NCBI GenBank assembly: GCA_900550255.1
Contig: URQZ01000004.1
Location: forward strand, 19,527 to 83,526
Length of the DNA stretch: 64,000 nucleotides
Direction of reading: 5' to 3'
From: an uncultured Mycoplasmatota bacterium
GTDB lineage: Bacteria; Bacillota_I; Bacilli_A; RF39; UBA660
Positions 1-9,326 of the stretch are shown here, one piece after another (position 1 is the first letter of the stretch; every line of letters starts with the position of its first letter). The notes beneath the pieces were generated by a model. It was not told the DNA's origin. It ran no database searches and saw nothing but the letters and a program-made list of their open reading frames with translations. The position numbers were made by a program, and so were the translations under genes.

Positions 1-31
1 AAATATAATTATTAATTTTTTTCAAAATTTA

Positions 32-2953
32 TTAATTCAAATTCAAATATTTGATATTATTAACAATAATTTGATATTTATCAAATCTTTTTTCAACTTT
101 TCCACTTATTAAAACTGTTTTATCTCTTTTTATTTCATTTAAAGTTTTATAAAGTTGTGGAAAAACAACACCATCGATACTTGCAAGTTCATCTGAAATT
201 TTAATAAAACACATTTTATCTTGCTTTTTAGTTTCAACTTCCTTAACATAATCTATTGTTCCTATAATATTAACATTTTTATCAAACCAATGTGAAACAT
301 CACAAATATTAAATTTATTATTTAATTTTTGTTTATATTCTGTAATTGGATTATCGCTTATATAAAGACCGATAACATCTAGTTCACGTTTTAATAATTC
401 ATGTTTACTGTATTCTTCTTTAATCTCTAATTCAGGGAGTAAAACAAACTCTTCATCTAAATCTTTAATAAGTTCACCATAGTTAATAATTAGATCAATT
501 CCATCAATCATTGTTCTATGATTTAAATCAAAAGAATCAAAACATCCAGCATCAATTAAACTAATTAATGTTTTTTTATTTATATTTTTACGATTTGTTC
601 TTTTAATAAAATCATAAATACTTTTAAAATCACCATTTTTTCTTTCATCTAAGATATTATTAACTATCATGCTTCCTAAATTTTTTAAACCAGTTAAAGG
701 ATAACGAATACCATCCTTTTCTTTTAAATAATACTTATCACTCTTATTTATATCAGGTTTTAAAATATTCAAGCCCTCTTTTTTACACTCATATATATAT
801 TCTTTTGTTTTATTCACACTATTTAATTCAAAATTTAACAATGTTTTCATAAAATCTTCTTTATAGTGGGCCTTTAAATAAGCCATTCTATAAGAAATAG
901 TTGCATACGATACAGAATGAGCTTTATTAAAACCATAAGCTGCGAATTTTAAAATTAGATCATAAATTTTACGAGCCAATTCTTCAGAATATCCACGCTT
1001 AATACTACCATTTATAAATTTATCTTTTTCTTTAAGAAGAATTTCTTCCTTTTTCTTACTCATAGCTCTTCTTAAAATATCAGCTTCCCCTAGTGAAAAA
1101 CCAGCCATAATACTTGCTATTTGCATAATTTGTTCTTGATAAATAATGATTCCATAAGTAGGTTTTAAAACTTTTTCAAGTGATTTATCAAAATAATCAA
1201 TTTTTTCCTTATTTTGTTTTCTTTTAATATATGAATCGATATTATTCATAGGTCCCGGTCTAAATAAAGCAAGAGCAGCAACTATATCTTGAAAATTACT
1301 AGGTCTAAACTTTCTTAAAAAATTCATCATACCAGTAGATTCAAATTGAAAAATGCCTAATGTATTAACACTAGTAAAAACATTTGTAGCCTCACTGTCT
1401 TCAAAAGGAATATCATCAAAACTAATTACTTTATTTTTTTTATTTACTTCTTTTAAAACAGTATCAATTAAAGTTAAATTTTTAATTGCCAGCAAATCCA
1501 TTTTTAATAGTCCCTGCTCTTCTAAATAATCCATTGAATAAGCAGTTAAAAACATTCCATCTTTTTTATAAAGAGGTAGGATCTCATCCAAATTTTCATT
1601 ACACATAACAATTCCAGCTGCATGATTTGAAGTATGTCTTTTTAAACCTTCAAATTTTAATGATACTTTGTATAAATTAAAAAGTTCGCTATCCTCATTT
1701 AAAATACGTTTTAATTTGCTATCATTGTAATTTTCTCTTAAAGATAAATTAGAATCAATTAATTTAGTTAAAGCATCTATCTTATCCAAATTAATATCCA
1801 TAACGCGTCCAATATCTCTAATTGCCTGTTTTGCTCCTAATGTATTAAAGGTGATAATACCTGCGACTTTTTTGTTTCCATACTTATTAACACAATAATT
1901 AATAACTTCTTCGCGTCTATCATATTGAAAATCAATATCAATATCGGGCATTGTTACCCTTTCCGGATTTAGAAAACGTTCAAATAATAAATTATATTTA
2001 ATAGGATCTATTGTTGTTATATTAAGAAGATAAGACACTAATGAACCAGCAGCACTTCCCCTACCAGGTCCTACTAAAATACCATGTTCTTTAGCATACT
2101 TAACATAATCATAAACAACTAAAAAATAATTACAAAAACCCATTTTATTAATTATATTTAATTCATATTTTAATCTATCAATATATACTTTACCTACACT
2201 ACTACCAAATCTTTTGCGCATTCCATCTTGACATAATTCTTTTAAATAAGAATATGCATCTAAATTATTAGGACATTCATAAATAGGAAGTAAATCTTTA
2301 TGTAATTCTATTTTTAAATTACACATATCTAAAATTTTTTGATTATTGGAATTAAAATCATAATTCTTAATTTCCTCTGGTAGTAATAAATGATTATCAC
2401 CTAAAATATTTATCTCATCTATTTTCTTACCATCTCTAATAGCTATTAAATATTTTAAATAATTAGAATCTTTTTTTTGTAAATATAAAGTTTCATTCAT
2501 ATAAATAGATATATCTTTATTAATAAGGTCATATTCTTCTTTGTTTTTATAACTAATAAAAACATTTTGAAACATCTTATTTAATTCATCATAAATAAAG
2601 CGATAATTAAAAGGAATAACACAGATTAGATCAGAACTATATTTTTCTAAAATATTAATATCTACTTTACTTTCAGACATAATCGTAGATATTTTTAATA
2701 AATTTTTATACCCATTATAATTTTTAGCGTACAAAACTAAATTATTATCTAATTTTACTTCTAAACCGATAATAGGTTTAATATCATTTTGTAAACATTT
2801 TTTATAAAATTCCATGACACCAAACATATTATTATCTACAATAGATAATGCCTTATAATTATAACTTTTCGCAAATTTAATTAATTCATCTATTTTAATT
2901 AAACTTGAAAGAAGCGAATTCTCCGTTTTTATATATAAAGGTACATAGTTCAT
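32..2953 (-). CDS. dnaE: DNA polymerase III subunit alpha (DnaE type)
   Basis: Replicative/lagging-strand DNA polymerase of the C family, 973 residues, somewhat shorter than the usual 1,070-1,160. In order: degenerate PHP domain (about 1-240), palm and fingers with the nucleotide-binding motif GPGRGSAAGS at 295-304, catalytic aspartates in PDIDIDF (336-342) and KMDLL (Asp486), a helix-hairpin-helix region, and a C-terminal OB-fold (about 880-970). The family's N-terminal metal-binding motif HLHVHS is replaced by PLYIKT, so the PHP domain is probably not a nuclease or phosphatase. There is no DnaQ-like exonuclease insert, which separates it from PolC. The ATG at 2951-2953 has an AGGTGA-type ribosome binding site. 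It is transcribed alone, divergently from rpmB. Confidence 0.95.
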   Translation of the reverse strand: MNYVPLYIKTENSLLSSLIKIDELIKFAKSYNYKALSIVDNNMFGVMEFYKKCLQNDIKPIIGLEVKLDNNLVLYAKNYNGYKNLLKISTIMSESKVDINILEKYSSDLICVIPFNYRFIYDELNKMFQNVFISYKNKEEYDLINKDISIYMNETLYLQKKDSNYLKYLIAIRDGKKIDEINILGDNHLLLPEEIKNYDFNSNNQKILDMCNLKIELHKDLLPIYECPNNLDAYSYLKELCQDGMRKRFGSSVGKVYIDRLKYELNIINKMGFCNYFLVVYDYVKYAKEHGILVGPGRGSAAGSLVSYLLNITTIDPIKYNLLFERFLNPERVTMPDIDIDFQYDRREEVINYCVNKYGNKKVAGIITFNTLGAKQAIRDIGRVMDINLDKIDALTKLIDSNLSLRENYNDSKLKRILNEDSELFNLYKVSLKFEGLKRHTSNHAAGIVMCNENLDEILPLYKKDGMFLTAYSMDYLEEQGLLKMDLLAIKNLTLIDTVLKEVNKKNKVISFDDIPFEDSEATNVFTSVNTLGIFQFESTGMMNFLRKFRPSNFQDIVAALALFRPGPMNNIDSYIKRKQNKEKIDYFDKSLEKVLKPTYGIIIYQEQIMQIASIMAGFSLGEADILRRAMSKKKEEILLKEKDKFINGSIKRGYSEELARKIYDLILKFAAYGFNKAHSVSYATISYRMAYLKAHYKEDFMKTLLNFELNSVNKTKEYIYECKKEGLNILKPDINKSDKYYLKEKDGIRYPLTGLKNLGSMIVNNILDERKNGDFKSIYDFIKRTNRKNINKKTLISLIDAGCFDSFDLNHRTMIDGIDLIINYGELIKDLDEEFVLLPELEIKEEYSKHELLKRELDVIGLYISDNPITEYKQKLNNKFNICDVSHWFDKNVNIIGTIDYVKEVETKKQDKMCFIKISDELASIDGVVFPQLYKTLNEIKRDKTVLISGKVEKRFDKYQIIVNNIKYLNLN

Positions 2954-3019
2954 CTAATCACCTCACTAATTTAATTCTACTATATTTTGATTTATTTTTA
3001 AAGTTTTAATCATAATTAT

Positions 3020-3048
3020 TTGACTTATTTCATAGTTTATGGTAAAGT
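3020..3048 (+). promoter_or_regulatory. sigma-A promoter of rpmB with extended -10
   Basis: TTGACT at 3020-3025, a 17-bp spacer and TAAAGT at 3043-3048. TG at 3040-3041 gives the extended -10 arrangement TGN-TAAAGT. The start of rpmB lies about 40 bp downstream and carries a perfect AAAGGAGG (3075-3082). Confidence 0.6.
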
Positions 3049-3090
3049 TATAGGGCATAGGACGAAAAAATTTTAAAGGAGGATTTAAAA

Positions 3091-3291
3091 ATGGCTAAAA
3101 AAATATCAAGTAAAAAATCTTTATTTGGAAATAGAAGATCTCACTCACTTAGAGCTACTAGACATGCTCAAAAACCTAACTTTCAAAAAGTTACTTTAGA
3201 AAATGGTGAAAAAGTTGTAATGACTGCAAGAGAATTAAGAACTCTAAGAAAAGCAACAAAAACTGAAGTTGAAACTGAAATAGCTGCATAA
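3091..3291 (+). CDS. rpmB: 50S ribosomal protein L28
   Basis: Large-subunit ribosomal protein of 66 residues, the usual size. The conserved NRRSHSLRAT segment (the family has NxRSHAxxAT), then NFQKVTLENG and the basic TARELRTLRKA tail identify it. The family's early Cys residues are absent (MAKKISSKKSLFG), so this is the zinc-free form of L28. That form is often a paralogue used under zinc limitation, but here it may be the only copy. The Shine-Dalgarno is the strongest in the window, as expected for a ribosomal protein gene. Confidence 0.93.
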   Translation: MAKKISSKKSLFGNRRSHSLRATRHAQKPNFQKVTLENGEKVVMTARELRTLRKATKTEVETEIAA

Positions 3292-3345
3292 GCTATTTTT
3301 TTGTATATTTCTAAATTTATAAATCATAATAATAATGGTGATAAT

Positions 3346-3783
3346 GTGAATGAAAATTTAGAAGTAATTAGCCATATCTATAAAGATTGTGATGCCTCTA
3401 TTTCTTCTTTAACAACAATGTTAAAGGATTTAAAGGATAAAGATAACAAAATAAAAGAAACAACTCAAAACATCTTAAAGGGATATGAACGCTATTTAAA
3501 AGAAACTAAAAATTTATTAAAAAAAGGAAATGTTGAACCTGAAAAAATGGGATTAATACCTAAAATGATGGCCAAAATGGGTGTTGATAGAGAAGTTAAA
3601 AATGATAATAGTGATGCTTCTATGGCTAGCATGTTAATACAAGGTATTCAAATGGGTGTGTTAGATATTGAAAAAAAATTAAAACAATATGAAAAAACAA
3701 TTGATAAAAAAACAATTAAATTTGTTGAAGAATTTAAAAACTTTCAACAGGATAATATTGAAGATTTAAAAAAACATTTATAA
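3346..3783 (+). CDS. Small helical protein, DUF2383-like four-helix bundle
   Basis: A 145-residue hypothetical protein. The reading frame is open from TTG at 3301, but GGTGAT at 3337-3342 is well placed for GTG at 3346, which I take as the start. The sequence is almost wholly helical and charged, with segments like IYKDCDASISSLTTML and ASMLIQGIQMGVLDIEKKLK separated by a short Pro/Gly turn. This pattern resembles ferritin-like four-helix bundles of the PA2169/DUF2383 kind, but I see no metal-binding motif that proves it. It follows rpmB by 54 bp and may be cotranscribed. It ends in a bidirectional terminator. Confidence 0.7.
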   Translation: MNENLEVISHIYKDCDASISSLTTMLKDLKDKDNKIKETTQNILKGYERYLKETKNLLKKGNVEPEKMGLIPKMMAKMGVDREVKNDNSDASMASMLIQGIQMGVLDIEKKLKQYEKTIDKKTIKFVEEFKNFQQDNIEDLKKHL

Positions 3784-3818
3784 AAAAACTTTATCGTTTA
3801 ACTCGGTAAAGTTTTTTA
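3782..3818. terminator. Bidirectional intrinsic terminator
   Basis: Stem AAAAACTTTA (3784-3793) pairs with TAAAGTTTTT (3807-3816), extended inward by T·G, C-G and G-C pairs. T-runs follow on both strands. It serves the convergent genes ending at 3783 (+) and 3791 (-), and overlaps the last codons of the latter. Confidence 0.8.
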
Positions 3819-4708
3819 TTTTTTTGAAACTGTAGAAAAGCTTTTCTATCTTCATCATCCATATTATTTTTTTCTCGTTCTAATTCTAATATCAATTTAT
3901 CTGCTTTTTTATCTTGATGTACTAAAATTAAATTTTTTATATTTTCTAATCTTTCTTTTAAATTGTTAGACATTTTGGGTTGTTCAAAAATTCCAACATA
4001 ATTAATATCTTTATTTCCATTATTTTTAATATAATATTCATATGGTAATGGAAGAGATAAAAATTCAAAATCATCTTCAAAAAATTCAGTAATTTCAAGC
4101 ATTCTTTCAGAAAAAAATTGTGATTTATTTTTCATTTTTTTAATTCTATATATTCGATTTAAATACAATAAAGATTTACTAAGTTTTTCCCCACCGTTTT
4201 TTATATAGTTTTCTAAATATTCACGTGCTTCTTCAACATATCTATTTTTGTAGCACATTTTTCCTAAATAATAATTAAAAATATTGTGTTGTGTAACATA
4301 CAAACCTGTTAAATAATAATCATAAGCTTCTGCCAGTTTTTCCTTTTTATATAAAATTTTAGTTTCTATATCACAATTACATTCTTTAACTAAATCACAT
4401 TTTTTATAAAGTTTCTTACCTTCAGCTTGTAAAAATTTATATTGTTCTTTTTGTGATCCTGACAAATCTAAATACTTCTTTCTTTCTAAAATCATATTTT
4501 TTAAACACCTTAGTTGTCGTTTATAATTAAAAATTGGAAGAGAAGTTATTATATAAGAATAAATATATTCAGCTTCATCTATATTAATAGGTATTAATTT
4601 ATATGCATATCTAGCTAAACTAACTAAATCTAATTTAAAATCCTTATCAAAATTTTTTCTTAATATATTTATAACCATGTCCTTAGTGTATACTTCTCTA
4701 TTATTCAT
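3791..4708 (-). CDS. TPR-like helical repeat protein, paralogue A of three
   Basis: A 305-residue protein of unknown function, clearly paralogous to the next two genes upstream on this strand. All share an N-terminal block (NILRKNF..FKLDLVSLARYAYKLIP), a middle block YDYYLTGLYVTQHNIFNYYLGKMCYK resembling tetratricopeptide helices, then YLENYIKNGGEKLSKSLLYLNRIY, and a conserved basic C-terminus (QFQKNKKLYR.KR). There is no signal peptide or membrane segment, so it is probably cytosolic. This copy has lost an acidic linker of about 20 residues (near 230-250) present in the other two. It has its own promoter and terminator. Confidence 0.8.
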   Translation of the reverse strand: MNNREVYTKDMVINILRKNFDKDFKLDLVSLARYAYKLIPINIDEAEYIYSYIITSLPIFNYKRQLRCLKNMILERKKYLDLSGSQKEQYKFLQAEGKKLYKKCDLVKECNCDIETKILYKKEKLAEAYDYYLTGLYVTQHNIFNYYLGKMCYKNRYVEEAREYLENYIKNGGEKLSKSLLYLNRIYRIKKMKNKSQFFSERMLEITEFFEDDFEFLSLPLPYEYYIKNNGNKDINYVGIFEQPKMSNNLKERLENIKNLILVHQDKKADKLILELEREKNNMDDEDRKAFLQFQKNKKLYRVKR

Positions 4709-4732
4709 AATAATTCCTCCATAATGTTTCTT

Positions 4733-4761
4733 ATTATAATAAATATTGGTCTTTTTTTCAA
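4733..4761 (-). promoter_or_regulatory. Consensus sigma-A promoter of paralogue A
   Basis: On the minus strand TTGAAA (4761-4756), 17 bp, TATAAT (4738-4733). The -35 lies inside a hairpin-forming repeat (GTCTTTTTT/AAAAAAAGAC) also present upstream of paralogue B. GGAGGAATT gives a strong ribosome binding site just before the ATG. Confidence 0.75.
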
Positions 4762-4789
4762 GAAAAAAGACTTACTATTTTGATAAATT

Positions 4790-4823
4790 AAAAAACTCTA
4801 TCGTCTAGATCGATAAAGTTTTT
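4790..4823 (-). terminator. Intrinsic terminator of paralogue B
   Basis: On the minus strand the stem AAAAAACTTTATCG pairs with CGATAGAGTTTTTT around an ATCTAGA loop. It overlaps the last codons of the gene. A near-identical copy ends paralogue C. Confidence 0.8.
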
Positions 4824-5733
4824 TATTTTTTTGAAATTGCAATAATATTTGTTTCTCTTTCTTATTCATATTATTTTTTTCTTGTTCTAATTCTGATAAC
4901 ATTTTATCAGCCTTTTTATCTTGATGCATTAAAATTAATCTTTTTATATCTTCTAGTCTTTCTTTTAAATTAATAGATACTTCTTCTTTTATTTCAATTT
5001 TTTTTATTTGATTTTCACAAACATTTTTAACAGACTCTTCATTTTCGACTTCAAAATAAGAATCTGGCATAATCGGACAATTTTTAAATCTAAAATTATT
5101 TTCAAAAAACTTATTAATTTCAATCATTCTTTCATGAAATAATTGTGCTTTATCGTTTACTTTTTTCATTTTATATATTCCACTTAAATATAATAAAGAT
5201 TTACTAAGTTTTTCTCCGCCATTTTTTACATAAATTTTGAAATAATGAAGGGCCTCATCAATACAATCATTTTTATAACATATTTTTCCTAAATAATAAT
5301 TAAAAATGTTAAGTTGCGTAATATATAACCCCATCAAATAATAATCATAAGCATTTTCTAATTTTTCTTTTTTATATAAAAGTTTAGCTTCCATATCATA
5401 ATTATATTTCTTACTTAGCTTATGACTTTTATAAAAACTTCTTCCTTCATTTTTAAAAAAATTATATCTTTCTTTTTGCGATTCTGACATCCCTAAATAT
5501 TTCTTTCTTTCTAAAATCATATTTTTTAAACAATTTAGTTGTCGTCTATAATTAAAAATCGGAAATGAATTAATTATATAAGAATAAATATATTCAGTTT
5601 CATCTATATTAATGGGTATTAATTTATATGCATATCTAGCTAAACTAACCAAATCTAATTTAATTTCCCCATCAAAGTTTTTTCTTAATATATTTATAAC
5701 TTTATCTTTGATACGTTTCTTCTCTTCAGTCAT
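4798..5733 (-). CDS. TPR-like helical repeat protein, paralogue B of three
   Basis: A 311-residue paralogue of its two neighbours. The shared features are the LDLVSLARYAYKLIPINIDE block near 25-45, the NYYLGKICYK helix near 145 and KNKKLYRSRR at the C-terminus. Between about 225 and 255 it has an acidic linker (ENEESVKNVCENQ) ahead of a conserved C-terminal helix pair (LKERLEDIKRLILMHQDKKADK). No enzymatic motif is visible. It is probably a scaffold or interaction module. The tandem arrangement with repeated flanking DNA shows gene duplication followed by divergence. Confidence 0.8.
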   Translation of the reverse strand: MTEEKKRIKDKVINILRKNFDGEIKLDLVSLARYAYKLIPINIDETEYIYSYIINSFPIFNYRRQLNCLKNMILERKKYLGMSESQKERYNFFKNEGRSFYKSHKLSKKYNYDMEAKLLYKKEKLENAYDYYLMGLYITQLNIFNYYLGKICYKNDCIDEALHYFKIYVKNGGEKLSKSLLYLSGIYKMKKVNDKAQLFHERMIEINKFFENNFRFKNCPIMPDSYFEVENEESVKNVCENQIKKIEIKEEVSINLKERLEDIKRLILMHQDKKADKMLSELEQEKNNMNKKEKQILLQFQKNKKLYRSRR

Positions 5734-5769
5734 GATAATTCCCCCACTAAAGTTTAAATAATTATTTTT

Positions 5770-5798
5770 ATTATAATAAATATTATGTCTTTTTTCAA
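5770..5798 (-). promoter_or_regulatory. Consensus sigma-A promoter of paralogue B
   Basis: On the minus strand TTGAAA (5798-5793), 17 bp, TATAAT (5775-5770). It is conserved with the promoters of paralogues A and C, including the ATATTTAT run just before the -10. Confidence 0.75.
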
Positions 5799-5853
5799 GA
5801 AAAAAGAAAATACTACTTTGATAAATTAAAAATAATTATCAAACAGAACAATA

Positions 5854-5888
5854 TTAAAAACTCTATCGTCTAGATCGATAAAGTTTTT
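5854..5888 (-). terminator. Intrinsic terminator of paralogue C
   Basis: Stem AAAAAACTTTATCG with CGATAGAGTTTTTA on the minus strand, almost identical to the terminator of paralogue B and overlapping the stop codon. Confidence 0.75.
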
Positions 5889-6792
5889 TGTTTTTTTGAA
5901 ATTGCAATAATATTTGTTTATCTTCTCTATTCATATTGTTTTTTTCTCGTTCTAATTCTAATAATATTTTATCAGCTTTCTTATCTTGATGAGCTAAAAT
6001 TAACTTTTTTATAGTTTCTAATTTTTCTTCTAAATTAATGTCTACATCTTTCTTTGTATTATCTATTTCATCTTCAGAAACATTTTTAATATTATCTTCA
6101 CTTTCTATTTCAAAATAGTAATCTTCTATAATTGGAATATTTTTAAATTCAAATTCATTATCAAAAAATCTAGTAAGTTCGGTAATCATTTCAGAAAATA
6201 CTTGGGGTTTATCTTTTATCTTCTTAATTTTATATATTCTATTTAAATACAATAAAGCTTTACTAAGCTTTTCACCACCATTTTTTATATATTCTTCAAA
6301 ATATTCACAAGCCTCATCAATATGGCTATTTTTATAACACATTTTTCCTAAATAATAATTAAAAATATTGTGTTGCGTAACATATAAACCAGCTAAGTAA
6401 TAATCATAAGCTTCCTCTAATTTTTCTTTTCTATATAAAAGTTTAGCTTCCATATCATAATTATACTTCCTATTTAAATTACAGTTTCTATATAGTCTTC
6501 TTCCCCTAGCTTTCAAAAAATTGTATCTTCGTTGTTCTAATCCTGATAATTCTAAATACTTTTTTCTTTCAATAATCATATTTTTTAAACAATTTAGTTG
6601 ACGCTTATAATTAGAAATTGGAAATGAATTGATTATATAAGAATAAATGTATTCAGCAGCATCTATATTGTTTGGTATCAATTTATGTGAATACCTAGCT
6701 AAGCTGATTAAATCTAGTTTAAAATTATCATCAAAGTTATTTTTTAATATATCTATAACTTTATCTTTACTATACATCTTTTCTTCAAACAT
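5863..6792 (-). CDS. TPR-like helical repeat protein, paralogue C of three
   Basis: A 309-residue member of the triplicated family, probably first in the direction of transcription. It has the LDLISLARYSHKLIPNNIDA block, the YDYYLAGLYVTQHNIFNYYL helix pair, the EYIKNGGEKLSKALLYLNRIY segment, an acidic linker (ESEDNIKNVSEDEIDNTKKD) and the shared KNKKLYRSRR end. It is cytosolic, with no signal peptide. The function is unknown. An independent promoter suggests the copies are expressed separately, either for dosage or for different partners. Confidence 0.8.
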   Translation of the reverse strand: MFEEKMYSKDKVIDILKNNFDDNFKLDLISLARYSHKLIPNNIDAAEYIYSYIINSFPISNYKRQLNCLKNMIIERKKYLELSGLEQRRYNFLKARGRRLYRNCNLNRKYNYDMEAKLLYRKEKLEEAYDYYLAGLYVTQHNIFNYYLGKMCYKNSHIDEACEYFEEYIKNGGEKLSKALLYLNRIYKIKKIKDKPQVFSEMITELTRFFDNEFEFKNIPIIEDYYFEIESEDNIKNVSEDEIDNTKKDVDINLEEKLETIKKLILAHQDKKADKILLELEREKNNMNREDKQILLQFQKNKKLYRSRR

Positions 6793-6816
6793 AATAATTC
6801 CTCCATAATGTTTTTT

Positions 6817-6845
6817 ATTATAATAAATATTAAAATCTTTTGCAA
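6817..6845 (-). promoter_or_regulatory. Sigma-A promoter of paralogue C
   Basis: On the minus strand TTGCAA (6845-6840), 17 bp, TATAAT (6822-6817). Same spacing and same downstream sequence as the other two copies. Confidence 0.7.
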
Positions 6846-6864
6846 GAAAAAAAGAGAAATATCA

Positions 6865-9183
6865 CTAAATTTCCACTTTTTCTTGCAATGTTTGAAGATT
6901 AATACTTACCTTTCCTTCAATTATTTCATCAATTATATAATTATCTACTTTATCCTTTATTATTTTATCTAATTTTCTTGCCCCATATTCTTTGTAATTA
7001 GATAAATTAACTATTTCATTTATAACTTTATTATTAATTTTAACATTTATATTTTTCTTTTTATATTTTTCTTTTATTGTATTTATTTTCTTACTAATTA
7101 ATGTATGAATATCATCCTCTTTTAAATAATTAAAAGTAATAATGTTATCAATTCTATTTACAAATGGTATTGAAAAATTATCTTTTAATTTACTTAAAAC
7201 TAAATCTTCTTCTTTTTTATTAAATCCAATATTTATATCATTAAATCCAATATTAGACGTCATTAAAATAATAACATTATCAAATCTAACGATATTTCCA
7301 TTACTATCTTTTATTTTACTATCATCTAGAATTTGAAATAACAAATTAATAATATTTGGATGCGCTTTTTCTATTTCATCTAAAATTAAAACACTATATG
7401 GTTTATTTTTTATTTCCTCTAGGATATTACGATTATCATCATAACCCACATATCCAGGAGGAGCACCTACTATTTTACTAATAGAATGTGCTTCACTAAA
7501 TTCACTCATATCTAATTTAATAATATTATTTCCTGTCATACATTTACCAAATGTTTTAGCAAGTTCCGTCTTTCCAACTCCAGAAGGCCCCATAAACATC
7601 ATACTATAACATTTATTACTGTCCCTAAATCCTAATTTTATTTTTTTAGCAATATGAATTAGTTCTTTTAAAGCATTTTCTTGACCAATTATTTTATCAT
7701 TTAATTTCTTTTCTAAATCTTTTATTATTTTTACATTATCATTTAATATTTCATATACAGGTATTTTTGTTTTTAAATGAACTACCTCAGCAACATCTTC
7801 TTTTGTAACTTCCTTTTTACTTCTATTTCTAACTTTTATTTCTAAATTATTTATTTCATTCATAATTAGATTTTCTTTTTCTTTACATTTTGATGCTTCT
7901 TTAAAATTACTATTTAAAATATATTCTTTCTTTTTTTTCATTGTATTTGTAAGTTCTTTTTTTAGCATATTATATTTTTTGATATTTTTATTTTCTTTTA
8001 AACTTACTCTTGCACATACTTCATCTAAAATATCAATAGCTTTATCTGGTTGATTTCGATCATAAACATATTTTTCTGATAAATCAATTATTAAATCAAC
8101 AATATCATTATCAACTGTTACAAAGTGATATTTTTCATAAATAGTCTTTAATTTCATCAAAATTTCTTTAACCGTTTTTTTATCAGGAGCCTCTACTGTT
8201 ACTTTTTGAAAACGACGATCTAGTGCCCCATCCTTTTCTATATATTTTTTATATTCTGAAATAGTAGTAGCACCAATACAACGAAGTTTATTACGAGCAA
8301 GGGCTGGTTTAAAAATATTTGAAGCATCAATTGCTCCTTCAGCTCCTCCCGCACCAACTAATGTATGTATTTCATCAATAAATAGGATTATATCATCGTT
8401 AGATTCTATTTCTTTTAAAATTTTTCTAATTCTATCTTCAAATTCACCACGGTATTTGGTTCCAGCTACAGCTGTTGCCATATCTAAACTAATAATTCTT
8501 TTATTACGAAGAGACATTGGAACATCACCACTAACAATTAGACGACTTAATTCCTCCACTATAGCCGTCTTTCCAACGCCTGCCTCCCCAATTAAAATAG
8601 GGTTATTTTTAGTTCTTCTAGATAAAACTTCTAAAATACGTTTTATTTCAACCTCACGACCAATTACAGGATCTAATTTACCTTCCATGGCTTTCTTAGT
8701 AAGATCTACTCCTAATTCTTCAAGTAGTAATTTCTTTTTATTTTTTTTCTTTTTAGGTGTAGATATTTGAATAACAAAATCATTATATAATTCATCTATA
8801 TCTATATTCATACTAAGCATTATTCTAATTGCGACACCTTCTCCTTCTTCTAAAAGGCTAGAAAAAAGATGTTCTATTTTAACTTCTCCATTATTATTCT
8901 CTTTACTATCTACAATAGCATTTTCAATTACGCGTTTTAAAAGTGGCGTATATAAAAACCATTCACTTTCTCTTTTACCTATACCAATTGTATTTATGAT
9001 TTCCTCACGCATTCTATTATAATCTAAATTATAATCCTTTAATTTTTCACTAACTATATTATCTTTTTTTAAGATTGCTAAAAGAAGATGTTCACTTCCA
9101 ACATAAGGATGTTTTAAACTTGTCATTTCTTTTTTTGCCATAACTAAAACTTTTCTTGCTTCTTCTGTAAAATTTCCAAACAT
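6865..9183 (-). CDS. clpC: AAA+ unfoldase ClpC
   Basis: Hsp100 ATPase that unfolds substrates for ClpP. 772 residues, slightly short for ClpC (about 810). In order: Clp N-domain double repeat (1-140), AAA1 with Walker A GEAGVGKT (199-206) and Walker B FIDEIHT (268-274), a short UVR-like middle coiled coil (about 405-450), AAA2 with GPSGVGKT (532-539) and ILDEIEKAHP, and an IGF tripeptide in the ClpP-docking loop (NIGFNKKEE). The docking loop and short middle domain separate it from the disaggregase ClpB. The usual partners ctsR, mcsA and mcsB are not adjacent, and no CtsR operator was recognised upstream. It stands alone between the paralogue array and a carboxypeptidase gene. Confidence 0.9.
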   Translation of the reverse strand: MFGNFTEEARKVLVMAKKEMTSLKHPYVGSEHLLLAILKKDNIVSEKLKDYNLDYNRMREEIINTIGIGKRESEWFLYTPLLKRVIENAIVDSKENNNGEVKIEHLFSSLLEEGEGVAIRIMLSMNIDIDELYNDFVIQISTPKKKKNKKKLLLEELGVDLTKKAMEGKLDPVIGREVEIKRILEVLSRRTKNNPILIGEAGVGKTAIVEELSRLIVSGDVPMSLRNKRIISLDMATAVAGTKYRGEFEDRIRKILKEIESNDDIILFIDEIHTLVGAGGAEGAIDASNIFKPALARNKLRCIGATTISEYKKYIEKDGALDRRFQKVTVEAPDKKTVKEILMKLKTIYEKYHFVTVDNDIVDLIIDLSEKYVYDRNQPDKAIDILDEVCARVSLKENKNIKKYNMLKKELTNTMKKKKEYILNSNFKEASKCKEKENLIMNEINNLEIKVRNRSKKEVTKEDVAEVVHLKTKIPVYEILNDNVKIIKDLEKKLNDKIIGQENALKELIHIAKKIKLGFRDSNKCYSMMFMGPSGVGKTELAKTFGKCMTGNNIIKLDMSEFSEAHSISKIVGAPPGYVGYDDNRNILEEIKNKPYSVLILDEIEKAHPNIINLLFQILDDSKIKDSNGNIVRFDNVIILMTSNIGFNDINIGFNKKEEDLVLSKLKDNFSIPFVNRIDNIITFNYLKEDDIHTLISKKINTIKEKYKKKNINVKINNKVINEIVNLSNYKEYGARKLDKIIKDKVDNYIIDEIIEGKVSINLQTLQEKVEI

Positions 9184-9298
9184 AAAAATCTCCTTTCAAT
9201 ATCATTCTATGTTTATAATGAACAGTTAGTCTTAATTTTAATCAACAAAAAAAGAGTTATTTCAAGATTTATTATTTTAAATTAAAAAGTAGTGCAAT

Positions 9299-9326
9299 AA
9301 AAAAGAAAGTCAAAACTTTCTTATAC
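9299..9326 (-). terminator. Intrinsic terminator of the PBP5-type carboxypeptidase
   Basis: On the minus strand AAGAAAGT-TTTG-ACTTTC followed by six T. It overlaps the last codons of the gene. Confidence 0.75.

Noticed and set aside
8456..8770. A 104-codon plus-strand open frame inside clpC
   Set aside because: Shadow of the conserved AAA1 region; composition and lack of a ribosome binding site argue against it. The same holds for other antisense frames inside smc, mnm fusion, glyQS and serS genes.
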